A stretch of 64,000 nucleotides of DNA from Oscillospiraceae bacterium (GTDB taxonomy: Bacteria; Bacillota; Clostridia; Oscillospirales; Acutalibacteraceae): the NCBI GenBank assembly GCA_015066225.1, contig SVOT01000002.1, positions 62,001 through 126,000 on the forward strand, given 5' to 3'. Of the stretch, positions 24,425 through 34,419 are shown one piece after another. Numbering within the stretch: the stretch's first letter is position 1; every line of letters begins with the position of its first letter. A program made the position numbers and the translations under genes. Under the pieces are notes generated by a model that was not told the DNA's origin, searched no databases, and worked only from the letters and a program-made list of their open reading frames with translations.

Positions 24425-24892
24425 TTGGCAAAGAACACAGTAGCGGTTGTGTGGGATATTGCGCAACCCATTGCAGAGGAGCTCGGGCTCATTCTCTGGG
24501 ATGTTTGCTTCGAAAAAGAAGGGGCAAACTTTTATCTGAAAATATTTATCGACAAAGAGGATGGTGTGGGTATTGACGATTGCGTCAATATGAGTCACGC
24601 ACTCGACGGCCCCCTTGATGAGGCAGACCCTATTGACCGTCAATACAATTTGCAGGTATCATCCCCGGGAATTGAAAGAAAGCTCACAAGAGATTTTCAC
24701 TTTGATTATGCTATGGATGAAAAGGTTATTGTCAGGCTCATCAGACCCTTTGAGGGCAAAAGAGAATTCAAGGGCGTGCTTATCGACTACAGCGAAACGG
24801 GTGCGGTTACAATTGAATTCCCCGATGAAACAACAATGACGGCAGAAAAAAAGGAAATTGCATTTGTTAAATTAGACGATTTCCCTCTTTAA
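24425..24892 (+). CDS. rimP: Ribosome maturation factor RimP
   Basis: A 155-residue protein needed for 30S subunit assembly. It has the N-terminal alpha/beta domain (GLILWDVCFEKEGANFYLKIFIDK), the family signature around NLQVSSPGIERKLTRDFHF near residue 75-93, and a C-terminal SH3-like barrel. TTG is used as start, with AGAGGTG upstream. First gene of the classic Firmicutes translation operon, with nusA next. Confidence 0.93.
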   Translation: MAKNTVAVVWDIAQPIAEELGLILWDVCFEKEGANFYLKIFIDKEDGVGIDDCVNMSHALDGPLDEADPIDRQYNLQVSSPGIERKLTRDFHFDYAMDEKVIVRLIRPFEGKREFKGVLIDYSETGAVTIEFPDETTMTAEKKEIAFVKLDDFPL

Positions 24893-24942
24893 TCAACTCA
24901 GTTTAATGTTAACTCACATAAATGAAAGGAATGGTAAGAAAA

Positions 24943-26037
24943 ATGGCTAGAAAAGCGGCAGGTAAGCCCAACCAGAACAAAGAATTTTTCGAAGCAATCC
25001 GTTTGCTCGAACAGGAAAGAGGTATTCCTGCAGAATATCTTCTTGAAAAGGTTTGCTCAGCAATCATCACATCCGTAAAAAAGGAATACGGCGGTGAGGA
25101 CATTGTTTTTGTTGATTGCAATCCCGAAAAGGATGAGCTCAGAGTTTATCTCAGAAAAACAGTTGTGGGTGTAATCGAAAACGAATTCACAGAGATTCTC
25201 CCCGAAGAGGCTGTTAAATACAACAAAAACGCTATTATCGGCGACATTGTTGAAATCCCCATTGAAACAAAGAAATTTGAATTCGGCAGAGTTGCCGCAA
25301 CAACAGCAAAGAACGTTATCAGAGGCGATATTCACAACGCTGAAAGAGGACTTATGCTCAAGGAGTTCGAATCCAAAAAGAGCGAGCTCGTTACAGGTAA
25401 GGTTCAGAGCATTGACCCCCAGACAGGTAACGTAACTCTTGAAATCGGTAAAGCAGTTGTTGTTCTTCCCAAATCAAAACAGATTCCCGATGAAACATTC
25501 AAAGAGAATCAGCTTGTAAAAATCTATATTGAAAACATCGGTGAAGGCACAAAGGGCCCCATGGTCAGAATCTCCAGAACTCACTCCGGTCTTGTTAAAA
25601 GACTTTTCGAGTCAGAGGTACCCGAGATTTACGACGGTATTGTAGAAATCAAGTCCGTTGCACGTGAAGCAGGCTCAAGAACAAAAATCGCTGTTTTCTC
25701 CAAGGATGAAAACGTTGACCCCATCGGTGCCTGCATCGGTCCCAAGGGCACAAGAGTCGGCAACATTGTTGAAACCCTCGGTGGTGAAAAAATCGACATT
25801 GTTGTTTATGATGAAGACCCCGCAAAGTTCATTGCCGCAGCACTTGCTCCCGCAAACGTTCTTTCGGTTGAAATCGATGAAGAAAAAGAAAATGCTTGCC
25901 ACGTAACAGTTCCCGATACTCAGCTTTCACTTGCTATCGGTAACAAGGGTCAGAATGCTCGCCTTGCGGCAAGACTTACAGGCTGGAAGATAGACATCAA
26001 ACCCGAAAGCGGTTTCTATATTCCCCAGAATTCGTGA
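24943..26037 (+). CDS. nusA: Transcription termination/antitermination factor NusA
   Basis: A 364-residue protein that binds RNA polymerase and paused RNA. Domains in order: the N-terminal polymerase-binding domain (residues 1-130), an S1 domain (about 130-200, LVTGKVQSIDPQTGNVTLEIG), and two KH domains with GACIGPKGTRVGNIVETLGGE near 265 and LAIGNKGQNARLAARLTGWK near 335. Length matches Gram-positive NusA, which lacks the extra acidic repeats of Escherichia coli. The ATG at 24943 is preferred, AAAGGA being 12 bases upstream. Confidence 0.95.
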   Translation: MARKAAGKPNQNKEFFEAIRLLEQERGIPAEYLLEKVCSAIITSVKKEYGGEDIVFVDCNPEKDELRVYLRKTVVGVIENEFTEILPEEAVKYNKNAIIGDIVEIPIETKKFEFGRVAATTAKNVIRGDIHNAERGLMLKEFESKKSELVTGKVQSIDPQTGNVTLEIGKAVVVLPKSKQIPDETFKENQLVKIYIENIGEGTKGPMVRISRTHSGLVKRLFESEVPEIYDGIVEIKSVAREAGSRTKIAVFSKDENVDPIGACIGPKGTRVGNIVETLGGEKIDIVVYDEDPAKFIAAALAPANVLSVEIDEEKENACHVTVPDTQLSLAIGNKGQNARLAARLTGWKIDIKPESGFYIPQNS

Positions 26038-26044
26038 GGATGCT

Positions 26045-26308
26045 ATGGCAGAGAGAAAAATACCTATGAGGAAATGTCTTGGTTGCAATGAGATGAAGCC
26101 TAAAAAAGAGCTTATACGTGCGGTCAAGAATTCTGAGGGTGAGGTCAGTCTTGACCTTACCGGTAAAAAGTCGGGCAGGGGAGCGTATATTTGCCCCGAT
26201 AAAAATTGTTTTCAGAAAGCGAGAAAGGGCAAACGCCTTGAAAAAGCTCTCGATACAGCAATCCCCGACGAGGTTTATGATGCTATGGCAGAAGAACTTA
26301 ATTCATAA
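26045..26308 (+). CDS. ylxR: YlxR family RNA-binding protein (RnpM)
   Basis: An 87-residue DUF448 protein with the signature RKCLGCNEMKPKKELIR and GRGAYICPDKNCFQKA; the cysteines CxxC and C-x5-C may bind metal. Work in Bacillus links it to RNase P regulation, hence the name RnpM. Starts seven bases after nusA. Confidence 0.92.
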   Translation: MAERKIPMRKCLGCNEMKPKKELIRAVKNSEGEVSLDLTGKKSGRGAYICPDKNCFQKARKGKRLEKALDTAIPDEVYDAMAEELNS

Positions 26309-26345
26309 AATGTTAAGTCGAAAGGACTGTGGCAAAATATTGAGT

Positions 26346-26666
26346 ATGAAAGATACCATGGGTTTTTTAGGCATCTGCAGAAGGGCCGGGAAGCTCGCCT
26401 GTGGTCACGATGCTGTTAAAGAAACCATAATAAAATCAACGGCACAGCTTGTTTTTCTTGCTTCGGATGCGTCCGACAGAATATACAGAGAAATGTGCCA
26501 CGCGTGCACCTATGAGGGTAAAAACATCCTTGTTTTACGCACACCATATACAATGGCAGATTTTGCCGCAGGAATCGGAAAAAAATCAGGTGTTTTTTCC
26601 GTTACGGATTCCGGATTTGCTACTAAATTACAACAAAAATTCGGGGAGGAATTAGATGATAACTAA
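26346..26666 (+). CDS. ylxQ: YlxQ-like ribosomal L7Ae-family protein
   Basis: A protein of about 106 residues with the L7Ae/L30e RNA-binding fold: [20 protein letters not shown] near the N-terminus and [16 protein letters not shown]. Such proteins bind kink-turn RNA. The start is uncertain: ATG 26346, TTG 26340 or ATG 26310 are in frame and none has an ideally spaced ribosome binding site (AAAGGA at 26321). The end overlaps infB by 11 bases. Confidence 0.88.
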   Translation: MKDTMGFLGICRRAGKLACGHDAVKETIIKSTAQLVFLASDASDRIYREMCHACTYEGKNILVLRTPYTMADFAAGIGKKSGVFSVTDSGFATKLQQKFGEELDDN

Positions 26667-29088
26667 ATATAAAGTAAGCGAATTAGCAAAAGACTTAGGT
26701 TTACAGAATAAAGACATTATTGAAAAATTAGGGAAAATCTTTGAAGAACCCAAAAAATCACAGACAGCCCTTGACACAAAAGAGCTTGATGTAATTTTCG
26801 ATATTCTTACACAGGAGTATGCAGTAACAAGCTTTGATGCATATTTTGCAATGAAAAAAGAGGAGAAAAAGGCAGAAAAGCCAGCTCCCGAAAAGAAAAA
26901 AGAAGCAGCGCCCGCTGAAAAGAAGGATGCTAAAAAGCAGGATAATCAGAAAGCAAAGGCAGAGCCCAATGCCGACAAAAAGCCTGCAAAGCAGGGTGAA
27001 GCAAAGAAGACTGATGCAAAGCCCCAGGAGAAAAAGCCCCAGGGTGTTTCAAATGCTAACCCCTTCAAGAAGAACGAGAAAAAGAAGGACGGCCCCATGC
27101 AGTCCAGAACAAAGGGTGAAAAGCGCACTATCGACACAAGAGCAGATAATATTCAGCTCGATAAGTACAATGAGCGCTATGAAAACATCGCTCCCGTTCA
27201 TTCAATAAACGACAACGTTCAGACAAAACAGAAAATTAAACAGAAGAGCCAGCAATACAAGAAACAGGGTATGCGCTCACACCGCAAAGAAACTGAGCAG
27301 GACAGAATCAAGAGACTAGAAGCAGAAAGAGCAAAGAAAACTCTTGTTATCACCGTTCCCGAGGAAATTACGGTCAGCGACCTTGCCGCAATGCTCAAGA
27401 GAACAGCCGCAGAGGTTGTTAAAAAGCTCTTCTCACTTGGTATGATGGCAACCGTTAACCAGGTTATCGACTTTGACACAGCCGAAATCGTTGCAACCGA
27501 GCTTGGTGCAAAGGTTAAGAAAGAGGTTGTTATCACAATCGAAGAAAGAATTATCGACGACCACGAGGATAACGAGGAAGACCTTCTTCCCAGAAGCCCT
27601 GTTGTTTGCGTTATGGGTCACGTTGACCACGGTAAAACCTCACTTCTCGACGCAATCAAGAATACCTCCGTTACAGAAACAGAAGCGGGCGGTATCACTC
27701 AGCACCTTGGTGCATACAGAGTAAACCTCAATGGTCAGGATATTACCTTCCTTGACACTCCCGGCCACGCCGCTTTCACAGCTATGCGTGCAAGAGGAGC
27801 TATGGCAACCGATATTGCAATCCTTGTTGTTGCCGCAGATGACGGTATTATGCCCCAGACGGTTGAAGCTATCAACCACGCTAAGGCGGCGGGCGTTTCT
27901 ATTGTTGTTGCAATCAACAAAATGGATAAACCCGATGCTACACCCGACAGAATTATGCAGCAGCTTACAGAATATGAGCTTGTTCCCGAGGAGTGGGGTG
28001 GCGACATTATTTGTGTTCCCGTTTCTGCAAAAACAAAAATGAACATTGATACTCTTCTTGAATCCGTTCTTCTTGTTGCAGAAATGAAAGAGCTCAAGGC
28101 TAACCCCAACCGTGCAGGTAAGGGTATTGTTATTGAAGCTAAGCTCGACAAGGGCAGAGGACCCGTTGCAACACTTCTTGTTCAGAACGGTACTCTTAAA
28201 TCCGGTGACATTATTGTTGCAGGTACTGCTGTCGGCAGAGTCCGTGTTATGACAGACGACAAGGGCAGAAAGGTTAACGAGGCAGGTCCCTCTGTTCCCG
28301 TTGAGGTTACCGGTCTTGCAGAGGTTCCTGTGGGCGGAGACGCATTCGACTGTGTAAGTGACGAAAGACTTGCACGAGAGCTTGTTGAGCAGAGAAAGGC
28401 TTCACAGAAAGAGGAAGCATTCCGCTCAATGCAGAAGGTTACTCTTGACAACCTCTTTGATTCTATAAACGAGGGCTCACTCAAAGATCTTAACATCATT
28501 GTTAAGGCAGACGTTCAAGGCTCGGTTGAGGCTGTTCGTCAGAGTCTTGAAAAGCTTTCAAACGAAGAGGTTCGTGTTAAGGTTATCCACGGCGGCGTCG
28601 GTGCAGTTAACGAATCTGACGTTATGCTTGCAAACGCATCAAATGCTCTCATTGTCGGCTTTAACGTTCGTCCCGACCCTGTTGCGGAAGCAAACGCAGA
28701 GCGTGACAAGGTTGAAATGAGAATGTACCGTGTTATTTACGATTGCATTGAAGAGGTTGAAGCCGCTATCAAGGGTATGCTTGCACCCAAATTCCGTGAC
28801 GTTGAAATGGGTAAAGCAGAAGTCAGAAGCGTATTCAAGCTTTCTAGTGCAGGTACTATCGCAGGCTGTTACATTATCGACGGTAAAATCACAAGAAACT
28901 GCAAAATCCGTGTTGTACGTGACGGTATTGTTGTATTTGAGGATGAAATTTCTTCACTCAAACGCTTCAAGGATGACGTTAAAGAGGTTGCAACAGGCTA
29001 CGAGTGCGGTGTTGGTCTTGAGAAGTTTAACGACATTAAAGAGGGCGACATTCTCGAGGGCTATATCACTGAAGAATACAAAGACTAA
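26656..29088 (+). CDS. infB: Translation initiation factor IF-2
   Basis: An 810-residue GTPase that delivers initiator tRNA to the 30S subunit. A Lys/Glu/Ala-rich flexible region (about 70-190) follows the small N-terminal IF2_N domain; a second IF2_N lies near 225-275. G-domain motifs: [14 protein letters not shown] near 320, [15 protein letters not shown] near 367, NKMD near 420, SAKTKMN near 456. Domains II, III and the fMet-tRNA-binding C2 domain follow. GGGGAGGAATTAG precedes the ATG. Confidence 0.97.
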   Translation: MITKYKVSELAKDLGLQNKDIIEKLGKIFEEPKKSQTALDTKELDVIFDILTQEYAVTSFDAYFAMKKEEKKAEKPAPEKKKEAAPAEKKDAKKQDNQKAKAEPNADKKPAKQGEAKKTDAKPQEKKPQGVSNANPFKKNEKKKDGPMQSRTKGEKRTIDTRADNIQLDKYNERYENIAPVHSINDNVQTKQKIKQKSQQYKKQGMRSHRKETEQDRIKRLEAERAKKTLVITVPEEITVSDLAAMLKRTAAEVVKKLFSLGMMATVNQVIDFDTAEIVATELGAKVKKEVVITIEERIIDDHEDNEEDLLPRSPVVCVMGHVDHGKTSLLDAIKNTSVTETEAGGITQHLGAYRVNLNGQDITFLDTPGHAAFTAMRARGAMATDIAILVVAADDGIMPQTVEAINHAKAAGVSIVVAINKMDKPDATPDRIMQQLTEYELVPEEWGGDIICVPVSAKTKMNIDTLLESVLLVAEMKELKANPNRAGKGIVIEAKLDKGRGPVATLLVQNGTLKSGDIIVAGTAVGRVRVMTDDKGRKVNEAGPSVPVEVTGLAEVPVGGDAFDCVSDERLARELVEQRKASQKEEAFRSMQKVTLDNLFDSINEGSLKDLNIIVKADVQGSVEAVRQSLEKLSNEEVRVKVIHGGVGAVNESDVMLANASNALIVGFNVRPDPVAEANAERDKVEMRMYRVIYDCIEEVEAAIKGMLAPKFRDVEMGKAEVRSVFKLSSAGTIAGCYIIDGKITRNCKIRVVRDGIVVFEDEISSLKRFKDDVKEVATGYECGVGLEKFNDIKEGDILEGYITEEYKD

Positions 29089-29101
29089 TAACACAGAATT
29101 T

Positions 29102-29152
29102 CAGGCGTGGCGGGGCGTTTATGGGTTTCTCTTAATAAATGCCCCCTGCCTG
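29102..29152 (+). other. Intra-operon hairpin between infB and rbfA
   Basis: CAGGC/GCCTG encloses GGGGCGTTTAT/ATAAATGCCCC with small bulges. No T-run follows, so it may be an mRNA processing or stability element rather than a terminator. Confidence 0.5.
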
Positions 29153-29200
29153 AACAACTGAAATTGATATTGAGAAAATTTTTAACATTTAGGAGTTAAA

Positions 29201-29560
29201 ATGGGCACATATAAACAGAATCGCACGGCAGAGGATATAAAGCGCGAAATTGCCGCCATTGTAAGAGAGCTAAAGGACCCCCGTGTTTCAGAGCATCTCA
29301 TAAGCGTTGCAAGGGCAGAGGTTTCCGGCGATTTATCTTATGTCAAAGTGTATGTCAGCGCTGTTGAGGGTATTGACGTTGCAAAGCAGGCAACAAAGGC
29401 TCTCACAGGGGCAACCGGTCTTGTTCGCAGAGAAATCGGCAAAAGATTAGGGCTGAGAAAAACTCCCGAAATAAAATTTGTTGCCGACAACTCCATAGAA
29501 TACGGTATGAATATAGTCAAGAAGCTTGAAGAAATATCAACTTCTTCAGATGATGAATAA
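29201..29560 (+). CDS. rbfA: Ribosome-binding factor A
   Basis: A 119-residue KH-fold protein for 16S rRNA maturation. Signature pieces are RNRTAEDIKREIAAIVRELKDPRVS-like N-terminus (residues 6-30), VKVYVSAV near 48, and LRRREIGKRLGLRKTPEIKF-like strand near 75-93 (here VRREIGKRLGLRKTPEIKF). AGGAGTT lies before ATG. Same operon as infB. Confidence 0.95.
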   Translation: MGTYKQNRTAEDIKREIAAIVRELKDPRVSEHLISVARAEVSGDLSYVKVYVSAVEGIDVAKQATKALTGATGLVRREIGKRLGLRKTPEIKFVADNSIEYGMNIVKKLEEISTSSDDE

Positions 29561-29562
29561 TT

Positions 29563-30510
29563 ATGGTTATTAATAAAAAAGATTGTACAGAGCTTTTAAA
29601 AAATCATGATGAGTTTCTCATTTTATCCCACGAACATCCCGACGGTGATACGTTGGGGTGTGCATTTGCATTGTGTGAAATTCTCAGATTGATGGGTAAA
29701 AAGCGCAGCTTTGCCTGTTGTGATGAAATTTCAAAGGATTTTTCATATCTTACAGCTTCATTTTCACCCGATGAGGTAACAGACCCCTTTATTGTTGCGG
29801 TTGACGTTGCCGACGAGAAGCTTCTCGGCAGTCTCCGGGATATTTACGGCGGTAAGATAAACCTTTGCATAGACCATCACCTTTCAAACACGCTTTATGC
29901 AAAAAACACCTTTGTGGAAGAGCGTGCGGCTGCTTGTGAAATTATTTATGAACTGGCAGAAGAAATGGGCGTTGAACTCAACCAATATATAAGAGAAAGT
30001 CTCTATACAGGTATTTCTACGGACACAGGCTGTTTCAGGTATCAGAACACAACCCCCGCAACCTTCCGCATTGTTGCGGATTTGATGGAACAGGGTATTG
30101 ATTCAAAAAAAATCAACAAGCTGATGTTTGAAACAAAAACAAAAAGCTCCCTTGCCCTGGAATTGTTGGCAAGAAAGACTCTTGAATACCATTTCGACGG
30201 CAAATGCGCAATCATAACCGTTACACAGAAAATGTATGAGGAAAGTGGCTCGGGCGAGCACGAATGCTATACAATCACCGCTCTGCCCAGACAAATTGAG
30301 GGCGTTCTTGTGGGTGCGGTTATTAAACAGCAAAAGGATGGAAAGTTCGGCATTTCTGTTCGCACAGAGGGCGACATTGACGCATCTGAAATTTGTAAAA
30401 AGCTTGGCGGCGGCGGTCATAAGGGTGCCGCGGGCGCAAACTTTACCTGCTCCTATGATGAGGGTAAGGCGTTGCTTCTTGAAGCAATAAAATCTGCGTT
30501 GGACGGTTAA
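29563..30510 (+). CDS. nrnA: DHH-family bifunctional oligoribonuclease/PAP phosphatase
   Basis: A 315-residue DHH/DHHA1 protein that degrades nanoRNAs and can dephosphorylate phosphoadenosine phosphate. Metal motifs: SHEHPDGDTLG near residue 22, DVAD near 80, CIDHHLSN near 105, and the DHHA1 motif GGGGHKGAAG near 286. Two bases after rbfA and five before truB, the usual Firmicutes context. Confidence 0.93.
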   Translation: MVINKKDCTELLKNHDEFLILSHEHPDGDTLGCAFALCEILRLMGKKRSFACCDEISKDFSYLTASFSPDEVTDPFIVAVDVADEKLLGSLRDIYGGKINLCIDHHLSNTLYAKNTFVEERAAACEIIYELAEEMGVELNQYIRESLYTGISTDTGCFRYQNTTPATFRIVADLMEQGIDSKKINKLMFETKTKSSLALELLARKTLEYHFDGKCAIITVTQKMYEESGSGEHECYTITALPRQIEGVLVGAVIKQQKDGKFGISVRTEGDIDASEICKKLGGGGHKGAAGANFTCSYDEGKALLLEAIKSALDG

Positions 30511-30514
30511 TGCT

Positions 30515-31396
30515 ATGACAGGAATTATTCCATTAAAAAAAGGTGAAAATATAACATCCTTTTTTGCAGTAAATAAATTAAGAAGAATACTCGGCGAAAA
30601 AAAGTGTGGTCACACAGGCACGCTTGACCCCAATGCAACAGGTGTTCTGCCTGTTGCGGCAGGCGGCGCCACACGGTTTATTGAGCTGTTACCCACCCAC
30701 AAAAAGGCATATAAAGCAACCTTTAAAACGGGTGTCTGCACAGATACCCTTGATATCTGGGGAACAGTAGTTTCAGAAAACTATATGGCCGTTGAGTTTT
30801 CACTTGTGCAGGCGACAGCCTCCGAGTTTCTCGGTGAAATAACACAGCTTCCGCCAATGTATTCGGCAATAAAAAAAGACGGAGTCCGTTTGTATGAGCT
30901 TGCCCGCCAAGGGGTTGAGGTTGAAAGAACTCCGAGAAAATGTGAAATATATTCACTCAGCGTGGGGGACCTGGGCAACGGCGAGTTTTCGCTGGAATGC
31001 GAGTGTTCATCCGGCACGTATATACGCACCCTTATAAGCGACATAGGCGAAAGGCTTGGTTGCGGTGCAACAATGACGTCACTTGAAAGAACGTATGCCT
31101 GTGGCATCAATCTTTCGGAGTGCTATACCCTTGAAGAGATTTCAGAATTTAAAGAAAAGGGTGCGCTTGATAAAATAGTAATTGAGCTTGATAAGCTTCT
31201 CTCGGATTACCCCGAGGTTCACGTAACCGAAAATCAGGCAAAAAGATTTTCAAACGGCGGAAGCCTTATGCGTGAGCGTGTGAAGGGTCTTGGTGAAAAA
31301 GGTCTTTACCGTGTTTACGGTGACGGCAGATTTCTCGGTCTGGGCGAGCTTGATGAAACAGATTTAAAGGTAAAGCGAGTTTATAATAATGTGTGA
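30515..31396 (+). CDS. truB: tRNA pseudouridine(55) synthase
   Basis: A 293-residue enzyme that makes pseudouridine 55 in the tRNA T-loop. The catalytic-Asp motif is GHTGTLDPNATGVLPV near residue 33-48, followed by KAYKATFKTGVCTDTLDIWG and LPPMYSAIKKDGVRLYELAR; a SSGTYIRTL(I)SDIG block lies near 168. C-terminal PUA-like extension present. Overlaps ribF by eight bases. Confidence 0.96.
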   Translation: MTGIIPLKKGENITSFFAVNKLRRILGEKKCGHTGTLDPNATGVLPVAAGGATRFIELLPTHKKAYKATFKTGVCTDTLDIWGTVVSENYMAVEFSLVQATASEFLGEITQLPPMYSAIKKDGVRLYELARQGVEVERTPRKCEIYSLSVGDLGNGEFSLECECSSGTYIRTLISDIGERLGCGATMTSLERTYACGINLSECYTLEEISEFKEKGALDKIVIELDKLLSDYPEVHVTENQAKRFSNGGSLMRERVKGLGEKGLYRVYGDGRFLGLGELDETDLKVKRVYNNV

Positions 31397-32282
31397 AAAT
31401 AACGGGGTGCTTGTTGCACTCGGCACTTTTGACGGTCTCCACAGAGGTCATAAGGAAGTGCTTCTGAGCGATAAAACTGAATACGGCAAAAAAATTGCCT
31501 TGATGTTTTCGGAGCATCCCCAAAAAATTCTTTCGGGGGAAACTCCGGGGGAGCTGATAACTCCTCAAAAGAGAGATGCGCTTCTCAAGGGGTGGGGCTT
31601 TGAGCCTGTTTTTATTGATTTCAGCGAGATTTCAGAGCTTTCGCCACAAGAATTTTTTGAAGAAATTCTTGTGAAAAGGCTGAATGCAACTGCTGTTTGC
31701 TGTGGCTTCAATTACCGTTTCGGAAAAAATGCAACAGGTGACGCAAAAAGCCTTGAGGCACTTTGCACAGAAAACGGAGTTGCTTTTAAAATGTGTGCCC
31801 CCGTTGAATATGAGGGTGAGGCAATCAGCTCCACAAGAATAAGACAAAGTCTCAGAGACGGCGACGTTGAAGCGGCAAACAATATGCTTGGCAGACTTTT
31901 CTCATACGATTTTGAGGTTGTTCACGGTGACAAACGGGGCAGAGTATTAGGCTCACCCACAATAAACCAGTTTTTTACCGAGGATTTCACGGTGCCGTCC
32001 TACGGCGTATATGCGTCCGTTACAGAAATTGACGGTAAGCAATATATTTCCGTTACAAACATCGGCATACGCCCCACGGTGGGAAGCGATGAAAAAAGAA
32101 GCGAAACAAACATTGTTGGCTTTGAGGGCGATTTGTACGGCAGATTTATTGAGGTTTCTCTTGTGAAAAAAATAAGGGGCGAAAAGCAGTTTTCGGGCTT
32201 GGAGGAATTGAGCAGACAAATCAAGGAGGACCGTGAAGCAGCAACGGTAATAATAAAAAAGGAAGTGTTCGGCAATGTTTAA
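31389..32282 (+). CDS. ribF: Bifunctional riboflavin kinase/FAD synthetase
   Basis: A 297-residue enzyme making FMN then FAD. The N-terminal adenylyltransferase domain has GTFDGLHRGHKEVL near residue 12, CCGFNYRFGKNATGD near 98 and ISSTRIRQSLRDGD near 145; the C-terminal flavokinase domain shows GDKRGRVLGSPTINQ near 180 and SYGVYAS. Start overlaps the truB stop; the end overlaps rpe by eight bases, so translation is probably coupled. Confidence 0.95.
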   Translation: MCENNGVLVALGTFDGLHRGHKEVLLSDKTEYGKKIALMFSEHPQKILSGETPGELITPQKRDALLKGWGFEPVFIDFSEISELSPQEFFEEILVKRLNATAVCCGFNYRFGKNATGDAKSLEALCTENGVAFKMCAPVEYEGEAISSTRIRQSLRDGDVEAANNMLGRLFSYDFEVVHGDKRGRVLGSPTINQFFTEDFTVPSYGVYASVTEIDGKQYISVTNIGIRPTVGSDEKRSETNIVGFEGDLYGRFIEVSLVKKIRGEKQFSGLEELSRQIKEDREAATVIIKKEVFGNV

Positions 32283-32937
32283 AAACAAAATAAAAATTGC
32301 TCCTTCTATTCTCTCGGCAGATTATGCCGACCTTAAAAAAGAAATTGAAAGGGTAAAGCAGGGTGGTGCAGATATGCTCCACGTGGATGTTATGGACGGG
32401 CATTTTGTTCCCAACATTTCAATCGGGCCACCTGTTGTGAAATCCGTCAGAAAAGCAACGGATATGTTTCTTGATTGCCATTTGATGATTTCAAACCCCT
32501 TGGAATATATAGATGCTTTTGCAAATGCGGGTGCGGATTTAATATCCTTCCACCTTGAAAGCGAAAGCGACCCTGAAAAAACAATCGAAAAAATAATAAG
32601 CACAGGCGTGAAGCCTGCGCTTGTGTTAAAGCCGAAAACACCTGCCGAAGAAGTTTTTCCGTTTATTGAAAAATTGGCGATGGTCCTTGTTATGACGGTT
32701 GAACCGGGCTTCGGCGGTCAGTCATTTATGGAAGACCAGCTCGGTAAAATCCAAAAAATCCGCAAAAAGGCTAGTGAAGTGAACCCTGACCTTATGATTC
32801 AGGTAGATGGCGGCATTGTTCCCGCCACAGCGTCTCTTTGTGTTGAGGCGGGTGCTGACGTGCTCGTTTCGGGAAGCTATATCTTCGGCTCTGATGACAT
32901 AAAGGGCGCAATTGATAGCCTGCGACCGTGCTCGTAA
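32275..32937 (+). CDS. rpe: Ribulose-phosphate 3-epimerase
   Basis: A 220-residue TIM barrel interconverting ribulose and xylulose 5-phosphates in the pentose phosphate pathway. Motifs: IAPSILSADYADLKKEI near residue 7, HVDVMDGHFVPNISIGP near 34 (catalytic Asp and metal-binding His), MTVEPGFGGQSF near 140 and QVDGGIV near 177. It is unusual to find rpe attached to the ribF end of this operon. Its 3' end overlaps the convergent MecA-like gene by 61 bases. Confidence 0.95.
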   Translation: MFKNKIKIAPSILSADYADLKKEIERVKQGGADMLHVDVMDGHFVPNISIGPPVVKSVRKATDMFLDCHLMISNPLEYIDAFANAGADLISFHLESESDPEKTIEKIISTGVKPALVLKPKTPAEEVFPFIEKLAMVLVMTVEPGFGGQSFMEDQLGKIQKIRKKASEVNPDLMIQVDGGIVPATASLCVEAGADVLVSGSYIFGSDDIKGAIDSLRPCS

Positions 32938-33452
32938 AAGGTTGAAATATCGGCTTTGCAGACTTCTGCAACGTTCCCGTATTCGCTGAGAATGTGGGTG
33001 ATTTTGTCTGAAAAGGTCAATTTCGGGCGAATAATTATGTAATAGAGGTCATTGAACATCACGGCATCACAGCTTTTTATGTTTTCTTTCAGATGGCTGA
33101 GCGTTTCCAGCGCATCAATAAAAGCGTTTTCATCAAATGGGCAAAAAGCTAAAGGGTCAGACTCTTTTTTCATAATCAACCGCTTTTTTGTTTTTGAATC
33201 AAATATCGGAAGAGATGTGAACACAAGAATGCATCCACCGTCATCAGATGGCAGTGCTTCAATAAGAAGTCTGCCGTCGGTGTCAATTGCTTTCCCGAGA
33301 GTTCTCCTTGCTTCGTCAAGAATTGTCCATATAACACGACGGGTTTCTATGTTTGAATAATCCATTTCATCATAGGTGATGTCAAGCTCGCACAAATCCT
33401 GAGTTGTAAGTGCAACGGTTATTTTTTCTTCGCCGTTTGATTCTATTTTCAA
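32877..33452 (-). CDS. MecA-like adaptor protein
   Basis: A 191-residue protein with the two-part plan of MecA adaptors: N-terminal KIESNGEEKITVALTTQDLCELDITYDEMDY, then ILDEARRTLG, an acidic middle and a C-terminal domain with LETLSHLKENIKSC and YYIIIRPK. MecA delivers substrates to ClpCP protease. The N-terminal degron-binding signature is only partly matched, so this is MecA-like rather than proven mecA. TTG start with GGGGGGAT six bases upstream. It converges on rpe and shares its last 61 bases with rpe antisense. Confidence 0.65.
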   Translation of the reverse strand: MKIESNGEEKITVALTTQDLCELDITYDEMDYSNIETRRVIWTILDEARRTLGKAIDTDGRLLIEALPSDDGGCILVFTSLPIFDSKTKKRLIMKKESDPLAFCPFDENAFIDALETLSHLKENIKSCDAVMFNDLYYIIIRPKLTFSDKITHILSEYGNVAEVCKADISTFYEHGRRLSIAPFMSSEPKI

Positions 33453-33539
33453 ATATATCCCCCCGATATCAGTAGTATTAATATCATAATACTCTGAGAG
33501 CTTGGAAACAATGATAAAAATATGGAAAGGAATTTTAAT

Positions 33540-34418
33540 ATGAAATTTGCAATCAGCACATATAGTCTGTGGCGTCTTGTTGATACAGGCGAGGCAACGG
33601 AAAAAGAGCTTATAGACGTTGCCGGCGAGCTGGGCTTTGACGGCATAGAGTTTGCAGAAATACATACTCCCGACGGAAAAGATAAAATTTCATACGCAAA
33701 AGAGCTTTCCGATTATTGTAAAAAGGCAGGAATCACGCCCGTGCAGTATTCCGTTGGTGCAGATTTTATTTACGGCAGTAACGGTAATCTTCAGGACGAA
33801 ATCGAAAGGCTTAAAAAAGAGGTTGATGTGGCAGAGGCGCTGTGTGTCAGCGGTATGCGTCACGATGCAACGGGTGGCTACAACGAAGAAGATAAAAAAT
33901 ACAACGGCTTTTCTCAGGCTTTGCCGAGAATTGTCGAGGGTTATAAAAGCGTTACCGAATATGCCGAAGAAAAGGGCATAAAAACGATGATAGAAAACCA
34001 CGGCTTTTTCTGTCAGGACAGTGACAGGGTGGAGCAGATAATAACGGGTGTTTCACATAAAAACTTTGGCGCACTTATCGATATCGGCAACTTCCTTTGT
34101 GCCGATGAGGACCCTGTAAAAGCGGTAAGCAGGCTTTCTCAGTTTGCTTCATACGTTCACGCTAAGGATTTTCATATAAAAAGCGGTAGCGAGTTTGCTC
34201 CGCAGGATGGGTTTTTCAAAACCCGTGGCGGTAATTATCTGAGAGGTGCCGTTCTCGGTCACGGAAACGTTCCTGTTTTTCAGACTCTCAGCATTTTAAA
34301 GGACAGTGGCTATGACGGCTTTATCACCTTGGAATTTGAAGGCTGTGAGGATACAAAAACAGCCTGCAGGTGGGGGCTTAACACCCTTAAAAGTATTTGT
34401 GAATTTTTGAATTGGTAA
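33540..34418 (+). CDS. Sugar phosphate isomerase/epimerase family protein
   Basis: A 292-residue xylose-isomerase-like TIM barrel beginning MKFAISTYSLWRLVDTGEAT. Metal-site pieces are FDGIEFAEIH near 38, TMIENHGFF near 150, ALIDIGNFL near 180, YVHAKDFH near 207 and GFITLEFEG near 264. Sugar or inositol isomerase activity is likely; the substrate is unknown. AAAGGAA eight bases before ATG 33540 decides the start. One base separates its stop from maf. Confidence 0.8.
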   Translation: MKFAISTYSLWRLVDTGEATEKELIDVAGELGFDGIEFAEIHTPDGKDKISYAKELSDYCKKAGITPVQYSVGADFIYGSNGNLQDEIERLKKEVDVAEALCVSGMRHDATGGYNEEDKKYNGFSQALPRIVEGYKSVTEYAEEKGIKTMIENHGFFCQDSDRVEQIITGVSHKNFGALIDIGNFLCADEDPVKAVSRLSQFASYVHAKDFHIKSGSEFAPQDGFFKTRGGNYLRGAVLGHGNVPVFQTLSILKDSGYDGFITLEFEGCEDTKTACRWGLNTLKSICEFLNW

Positions 34419-34419
34419 T

